Source: Thermoanaerobaculia bacterium (GTDB lineage: Bacteria > Acidobacteriota > Thermoanaerobaculia > Multivoradales > Multivoraceae). From it: DNA of 64,000 nt. Below the pieces are notes generated by a model. That model worked only from the letters and a program-made list of their open reading frames with translations. It was not told the DNA's origin and made no database searches. The DNA is taken from assembly GCA_022822365.1 (NCBI GenBank), contig JAJEBV010000031.1:46952-110951 (forward strand), read 5' to 3'. Positions within the stretch are counted from its first letter, which is position 1. Each line of letters opens with the position of its first letter. Below, piece by piece: positions 59,412 to 64,000 of this stretch. The translations under genes and the position numbers were made by a program.

Positions 59412-60924
59412 GAAGGACCGCGGCGTCGGCCCGCTCGCCGTCGCCGGGCTGATCGGAGCTCCGATCCTCGCGGCGCTGGTCTACTTCGCCATCCCCGAAG
59501 CCGTGGTGGGCGCGGACGGCGAGGTCGTCTCCGGTCTGTCCTCCGCCGGCAGGGCGGTGGCCGCCGTCGGCGTCCTGATGGCAGCGCTGTGGCTCACCGA
59601 GGCGCTGCCGGTGCCGGCCACGGCGCTCATCCCGCTGGCGGCGATGCCGCTGCTGACCGGCGGCGAACTCGGCGTCCGCGAGGTCGCAGCTCCCTACGCC
59701 CACCCGAACATCTATCTCTTCATGGGCGGCTTCATGATCGCCCTGGCGATGCAGACCTGGGGTCTGCATCGGAGACTCGCGCTTCGCATCATCCTGCTCG
59801 TGGGCACCCGTCCGCGCCGCGTCGTGCTCGGCTTCATGACCGCGAGCGCCGCTCTCAGCATGTGGATATCGAACACGGCCACGACGGTCATGATGCTGCC
59901 AATCGCCCTCTCGGTCATCGCCCTCGTGCGCCGCCGCCTGGGCGACGAGGCGCCGCCGCCGGGACAGACCTTCCCCTTCGCTCTCTGCCTGCTGCTCGGA
60001 ACGGCCTACGGCGCCTCGATCGGTGGCGTCGCAACGAAGATCGGCACGCCTCCAAACCTGGAGATGATGGCCTTCGTGAGCGACAACTACGGTCGCGAGA
60101 TCACGTTCGCTCAGTGGCTGCCATTCGGCTTCGGCCTGAGCGTGCTGTTCCTGCCCCTGGCCTGGATCGTGCTGACGCGGGTCGCCTTCCCGCTGCGTAT
60201 CCGCGAAGTGCCGGGAGGCGCGGAACTCATCCGCAACGAGCTGCGGAAGATGGGGCCGATGTCGGGACCCGAGAAGGGCGTGCTGGCCATCTTCGCCGCC
60301 ACCGCAGCGCTGTGGACGACGGGAACCTGGCTGGCACGGATCGAGATCGAAAGTGTCGCGCCGTTCGCGGGGCTGACGGATTCGGGGATCGCGATCGGCG
60401 CCGCGCTGTGCCTGTTCGCCGCGCCGGTCGACCTGCGTCGCGGCGTGTTCCTGCTGAGCTGGAAGAAGGCGCTCGAAGCGCCCTGGGGCATCCTGCTGCT
60501 GTTCGGCGGCGGGCTGAGCCTCGCCGCCTCCATCCGCGCCACGGGAGTCGACCGGTTCATCGGCGGCCTGCTCCAGGTGCTCGAAGGGACGCCCGTGCTG
60601 ATCCTCGTGCTGGGCGCGGCCGGGCTCCTCATCCTGCTGACCGAAGTGACGAGCAACACGGCAACGACGGTCACGTTCCTGCCGATCCTGGCGGCGACAG
60701 CCGCCGTCATCGACGTGGACCCGCTGCTCCTGATCGTCCCGGCCACGCTGGCGGCGAGTTGCGCGTTCATGATGCCCGTGGCGACGCCGCCGAACGCGAT
60801 CGTCTTCGGTTCCGGGGAGATCACGATCCCGCAGATGGTCCGGGCCGGCGTGTGGCTGAACCTGATCGGCCTGGTGCTGATCGTCTTCTGGGTCTACGTC
60901 GCCGGCGGCCTCATTGGCCTCTAG
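59404..60924 (+). CDS. SLC13/DASS family anion transporter (dicarboxylate:Na+ symporter-like)
   Basis: 506-residue polytopic protein. The family motifs are WLTEALPVPATALIPLAAMP, MGGFMIALAMQ, the first substrate/sodium loop SNTATTVMMLPIALSVI, IGGVATKIGTPPNLEM, the second loop TSNTATTVTFLPILAA and PVATPPNAIVFGSGEI. These are the two SNT and TP(P)N elements of the inverted-repeat fold. It should import di- or tricarboxylates or related anions with Na+. The ATG lies eight bases inside the symporter gene. Its TAG shares CTAG with the stop of the convergent agmatinase gene. Confidence 0.93.
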   Translation: MTEKDRGVGPLAVAGLIGAPILAALVYFAIPEAVVGADGEVVSGLSSAGRAVAAVGVLMAALWLTEALPVPATALIPLAAMPLLTGGELGVREVAAPYAHPNIYLFMGGFMIALAMQTWGLHRRLALRIILLVGTRPRRVVLGFMTASAALSMWISNTATTVMMLPIALSVIALVRRRLGDEAPPPGQTFPFALCLLLGTAYGASIGGVATKIGTPPNLEMMAFVSDNYGREITFAQWLPFGFGLSVLFLPLAWIVLTRVAFPLRIREVPGGAELIRNELRKMGPMSGPEKGVLAIFAATAALWTTGTWLARIEIESVAPFAGLTDSGIAIGAALCLFAAPVDLRRGVFLLSWKKALEAPWGILLLFGGGLSLAASIRATGVDRFIGGLLQVLEGTPVLILVLGAAGLLILLTEVTSNTATTVTFLPILAATAAVIDVDPLLLIVPATLAASCAFMMPVATPPNAIVFGSGEITIPQMVRAGVWLNLIGLVLIVFWVYVAGGLIGL

Positions 60925-61823
60925 GCGCCGACGGTCGCGGTCAGCTCCCGCCGGAAGCGGTAGCCGATGCACTTGTGGAGCAGCTTGGCGGCGGTGAAGT
61001 CGCTTGCAGGATGGTCAGGGATCGGCGCCAGTTCGACGACGTCCATCGCGATCACCCGCTTGTGCTCGAACAGCCGCCGCAGCAGCGCCAGCGCCTGGTA
61101 CCAGGTGCCGCCGCCGGGCTCCGGGGTTCCGGTCGCCGGCAGCACGGACGGATCGAAGAAGTCGAGGTCGAAGGTCAGATAGACCGTGTCGGGCAGGGAG
61201 GCGAGGAGCCCGTCGAACAGGGCCTCGAGTTCCGGCCGGGGAAGGGCGTCGAGCTGCTCCGCCCAGATGATCGGCAGACTCTCGTTCGCTATCCGCGCGG
61301 CCTCCGGCCGGGTCAGCGAACGGATGCCGACGGCCAGCGTCGGCAGTCCGAGATCCAGCACGCGGCTCATCGCGCAGGCATGGTTCCAGGGCGTGCCGCG
61401 ATAGGTCTGGCGGAGGTCCGCGTGGGCGTCGAACTGGACTACGCCCAGGTCTGACGCGCCCGCGTCCAGCGCGCCTCGCACGAGGGCGGGCGTCACCGTG
61501 TGCTCGCCGCCGACGGCGGCCAGGAATCGCCCCTTCCGGAGAGTGGTCTCGGCCGCGGCGCTCATTCGCTGCAGGACCGACTCGTCACTACCTTCGACGT
61601 CCACCGGCGGCAGCGTCTCGATGCCGATGCGGCAAGGCTCCACTTCGAGTTCTTCGTCGTAGAGCTCGACGTAGTGCGACGCCAGGAGCAGGGCCTCCGG
61701 GCCGTTCTCGGTGCCGCGCCCCCACGAGGTGGTCCGCTCGTAGGGAACGGGAAGCACGGCGACGACGGGCTCCGCGGCGGGTGCGTCGAGTCTCAGAAAC
61801 GTCGGGAGGCCGGAGCCGCGCAT
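60921..61823 (-). CDS. speB: agmatinase / ureohydrolase family protein
   Basis: 300 residues. The binuclear manganese motifs of ureohydrolases are all present: AAVGGEHTVTPALV, QFDAHADLRQTYRG (DAHxD), and LTFDLDFFDPSVLPATGTPE (SFDxD variant), followed by GGGTWYQALALLRR. It probably cleaves agmatine to putrescine and urea, but arginase, guanidinobutyrase or formiminoglutamase activity cannot be excluded by eye. ATG 61823 is preceded by TACCCT nine bases upstream with no Shine-Dalgarno; an in-frame extension to 61898 looks non-coding. Confidence 0.87.
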   Translation of the reverse strand: MRGSGLPTFLRLDAPAAEPVVAVLPVPYERTTSWGRGTENGPEALLLASHYVELYDEELEVEPCRIGIETLPPVDVEGSDESVLQRMSAAAETTLRKGRFLAAVGGEHTVTPALVRGALDAGASDLGVVQFDAHADLRQTYRGTPWNHACAMSRVLDLGLPTLAVGIRSLTRPEAARIANESLPIIWAEQLDALPRPELEALFDGLLASLPDTVYLTFDLDFFDPSVLPATGTPEPGGGTWYQALALLRRLFEHKRVIAMDVVELAPIPDHPASDFTAAKLLHKCIGYRFRRELTATVGA

Positions 61824-61915
61824 GGCCGCGGCAGGGTAGCAGCCGGCCTGCATGCCGGCCGCCGCGCGCGCGAACTCCCAGGCTCCCCTTTCCGTCAATG
61901 TCGGCAGGAGGTTCG

Positions 61916-62635
61916 ATGCGCGGGAACGACAGACCGACCACCATGCTGCGGGAAGTCCCGTCAGAAGAACGTCCCCGGGAACGCCTGCTCGCCCACGGCG
62001 CCGGGGTTCTGAGCGACTGCGAGCTGATCGCCATCCTGCTGCGCACCGGTCACCGCGGCTGTTCCGTGGTCGAACTCGCCCGCGATCTGCTCTACGACGA
62101 GGGCCGGGGCCTGGGCGGCCTGCCCGCGCTCGCCCTCCTGGTGGAGCACGACCTGCCGTCGCTGCGGCGGAAGGGCCTGGGGGACGCCAAGGCGGCCACC
62201 GTGCTGGCCGCGGTGGAGCTGGCCCGCAGGTTGGCGCGGGCTCAACTGCCCGAACGGCGGCCTCTGGGCAGCGTCGCCGCGCTCGCCCGATACCTCAATC
62301 TTCGCTACGCGCGCCTCGACCAGGAAGCCATGGGGGCGATCTACGTGGATGTCCGCGGCCGCATCATCTCCGAGCGCGAGCACTTCGTCGGTGGCCTCGA
62401 CCGCACCTCCGTGGAACCCCGGGCAGTGCTCAAGGAAGCGCTTCGCCTGGGCGCGACGGCGGTCGTCATCTTCCACAACCACCCCAGCGGCGATCCCGAG
62501 CCCAGCCCCGAGGACATCGCCTTCACCCGCCGCCTCAGCCGCGCCGCCACCGCCGTCGGCATCGACCTCGTCGACCACCTCGTCCTCGCCGGCGGCCGGC
62601 GTTGGGTCTCGCTGCGCGAACGCCGTCTGCTGTAG
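61916..62635 (+). CDS. radC: RadC family JAB/MPN domain protein
   Basis: 239 residues. An N-terminal helix-hairpin-helix part (RERLLAHGAGVLSDCELIAI; GLGDAKAATVLAAVELARR) precedes the JAMM metal-site domain, with FHNHPSGDPEPSPEDIAFTR (HxHPSGDPxPSxxD) and an upstream glutamate in SEREHFVGG. The motif is intact, so a metal-dependent peptidase fold is expected; no biochemical activity is settled and the historical DNA-repair role is doubtful. AGGAGG lies five bases before the ATG. Confidence 0.93.
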   Translation: MRGNDRPTTMLREVPSEERPRERLLAHGAGVLSDCELIAILLRTGHRGCSVVELARDLLYDEGRGLGGLPALALLVEHDLPSLRRKGLGDAKAATVLAAVELARRLARAQLPERRPLGSVAALARYLNLRYARLDQEAMGAIYVDVRGRIISEREHFVGGLDRTSVEPRAVLKEALRLGATAVVIFHNHPSGDPEPSPEDIAFTRRLSRAATAVGIDLVDHLVLAGGRRWVSLRERRLL

Positions 62636-62679
62636 ACGCTCCCACCTGCCGCACATCACGGATTGCTAGGGTGCCTCTC

Positions 62680-63894
62680 ATGGCGGAGAGCCCTGTTCAC
62701 CTGCACCTGGATTGTCCGAGCGGGATCTCGGGGGACATGTTCCTTGGTGCGTGTCTGGACCTGGGGTTGCCGGTGGCGCGGCTCGAGGAGATGGTGGAGC
62801 GGTTGGGGCTGGACGGGGTCGAGCTGCGGGTGGAGCGGGCGAAACGGGGCGGTCTGGCCGGGGTTCGGTTCTCCGTGCTGCGGGATGGGCAGCCGGTCGA
62901 GGGAGCAGGCAGCGAGGGGGCTTCGCATCGGCGGTTGTCGACCATCCTGCGCATGATCGAGGAGAGCGGTCTCAGCGCCGGTGTCGTCGAGACAGCCTCG
63001 GCGCTGTTCCGGCGACTGGGGGAGGCGGAAGCCCGGGTTCATGGCGTGGACATCGAAGAGGTCCACTTCCACGAGGTCGGCGCCGATGACTCGATCGTCG
63101 ACCTGGTGGGCGCGGCGGTTGCGCTCGATCACTTCGGGCCCGCCCGGGTTTCGTCCTCCGCCATCGTGGTGGGGAGCGGCACCGTGTCGACGCGCCACGG
63201 CGTGATGCCGGTTCCCGCCCCCGCGACGGCGCTTCTGCTCCATGGGGTTCCGGTCACGCCGGGCGGCGCCGCCGGTGAGCTCACGACCCCGACCGGCGCC
63301 GTCATCGTGCGGGAGTGCGTGGACGAGTTCGAGCCTTCCGGAACGGACCGTCCGCGGCGGATCGAGAGTTCAGGGATCGGACTGGGCAGCCGGGAACTGG
63401 CCGATCGTCCCAACGCACTGCGGCTGCAGCGGGCGATGCCCGTGGTCTCGACCGCCAGCCCGTGGCGCCGGGTCGCCGTGCTGGAGTGCCAGCTCGACGA
63501 CGCGACCGGCGAGACGGTCGGCCACGCCGCGGAATCCCTCCTCGAAGCCGGCGCGCTCGATGTCTTCACGACGGCCGTGCAGATGAAGAAGTCCCGGCCG
63601 GGCGTGGCCGTTACCGTCATCTGCCGTCCGGAACGGTCCTCGGAGCTGGCCGAGCGTCTCCTCCTCGAGACGGGCTCCCTCGGTTGCCGGCGCACCATCG
63701 TCGACCGCCTGGAGGCGGAACGCTCGGTTTCTACTGTCCTGACGCCGTTCGGCGAAGTGAAGGTCAAGCAAGCGGCAGTCTCCGGCCGATCTCTCGGGTC
63801 AGCCCCGGAGTACGAAGACATCCGCCGCATCGCCCGCGAGCAGGACGTCCCCTTCCGCGAGGTCTATCGCGCCACCCTCCGCGCCGCCGACTGA
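62680..63894 (+). CDS. larC: nickel-pincer cofactor synthesis protein LarC
   Basis: 404-residue full-length LarC, the CTP-dependent nickel insertase that completes the NPN cofactor of lactate racemase and related racemases. N-terminal part HLHLDCPSGISGDMFLGACL and VHFHEVGADDSIVDLVGAAV; C-terminal part VAVLECQLDDATGETVGHAA and GSAPEYEDIRRIAREQDVPF. In some bacteria larC is split and read by frameshift; here one frame covers both halves. TAGGGT ends seven bases before the ATG, with no Shine-Dalgarno. LarA, LarB and LarE are not in the window. Confidence 0.92.
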   Translation: MAESPVHLHLDCPSGISGDMFLGACLDLGLPVARLEEMVERLGLDGVELRVERAKRGGLAGVRFSVLRDGQPVEGAGSEGASHRRLSTILRMIEESGLSAGVVETASALFRRLGEAEARVHGVDIEEVHFHEVGADDSIVDLVGAAVALDHFGPARVSSSAIVVGSGTVSTRHGVMPVPAPATALLLHGVPVTPGGAAGELTTPTGAVIVRECVDEFEPSGTDRPRRIESSGIGLGSRELADRPNALRLQRAMPVVSTASPWRRVAVLECQLDDATGETVGHAAESLLEAGALDVFTTAVQMKKSRPGVAVTVICRPERSSELAERLLLETGSLGCRRTIVDRLEAERSVSTVLTPFGEVKVKQAAVSGRSLGSAPEYEDIRRIAREQDVPFREVYRATLRAAD

Positions 63895-63929
63895 CTCCCA
63901 GGAAGCGGCGGCGGCCCGGCGACCACCCC

Positions 63930-64000
63930 GCACACCGGGACGGCCCCCCCCGAGAAGCCCAGCGGGACACGGCCCCCCCCCCCGCCCCCACCGCCCCCAC
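63930..64000. other. C-rich low-complexity sequence at window end
   Basis: Contains long C runs (up to about ten) after the larC stop and no plausible gene. It may be a sequencing or assembly edge. The complementary strand would be G-rich. Confidence 0.6.

Noticed and set aside
61852..63894. 680-codon frame suggesting a longer LarC
   Set aside because: The upstream part is an out-of-frame reading of radC; LarC begins normally at 62680.

Overview
This window is very GC-rich bacterial chromosomal DNA, gene-dense, with short spacers and many overlapping stop/start pairs. I see no phage, transposon, plasmid, rRNA, tRNA or CRISPR. An lpxB gene and lipoprotein and exported-protein signals indicate a Gram-negative (lipid A) cell. 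A DUF5916 outer-membrane-type protein, a serine/threonine kinase-like PEGA protein, several acyl-CoA dehydrogenases and an aldehyde:ferredoxin-oxidoreductase homologue would fit an Acidobacteriota lineage such as Thermoanaerobaculia. That placement is an inference from gene content, not a sequence match.

Region 1 (1-23 kb) is catabolic and accessory. It holds a DsbA/HCCA-isomerase-like protein (cut by the left edge), a DUF5916 protein, five alpha/beta hydrolases or related esterases, a luciferase-like monooxygenase, a class-C beta-lactamase-like lipoprotein, a four-CBS protein, an exported amidohydrolase, a fatty-acid:CoA ligase, a HyuB-type hydantoinase subunit and two acyl-CoA dehydrogenases. 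Its centre is a divergent locus at 5.9-12.7 kb. On the minus strand lie a tungsten-type aldehyde oxidoreductase (AOR), a MoaD/ThiS-APH kinase-DUF6285 fusion and an exported carboxymuconolactone-decarboxylase-like protein. On the plus strand lie an alpha/beta hydrolase and an acyl-CoA dehydrogenase.

Region 2 (23-34 kb) is housekeeping: rimO-ribF-trxA-M24 peptidase on the plus strand, then guaB, secA, an M23 murein peptidase and a YifB/ComM ATPase on the minus strand. The only gene-poor stretch (34.2-34.66 kb) contains a good minus-strand promoter, a 12-bp palindrome next to its -35 box, a 29-codon reading frame with a near-perfect Shine-Dalgarno, and a 12-bp hairpin.

Region 3 (34.6-51.5 kb, all plus strand) starts with an acyltransferase, a small unknown gene and three coupled glycosyltransferases, followed by thyA-folA-queG. 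A clear sigma-70 promoter then opens a long run: rpsA, an HU/IHF protein, two small membrane proteins, lpxB, yicC, gmk, rpoZ, coaBC and a family-4 uracil-DNA glycosylase, followed by a cysteine synthase.

Region 4 (51.4-64 kb) has a minus-strand set (degenerate kinase with PEGA domains, two glycosyltransferases, CPBP protease), a plus-strand set (threonine synthase, AGCS amino-acid symporter with a large insertion, SLC13/DASS transporter), an agmatinase-family enzyme, radC and larC. The last ~70 bases are C-rich and low complexity.

The most unusual items are the MoaD-kinase fusion beside AOR, the PEGA pseudokinase, the 34.5-kb promoter/small-ORF/hairpin unit, and a recurring TAnnnT box 5-9 bases before start codons that lack a Shine-Dalgarno, which suggests leaderless transcripts.
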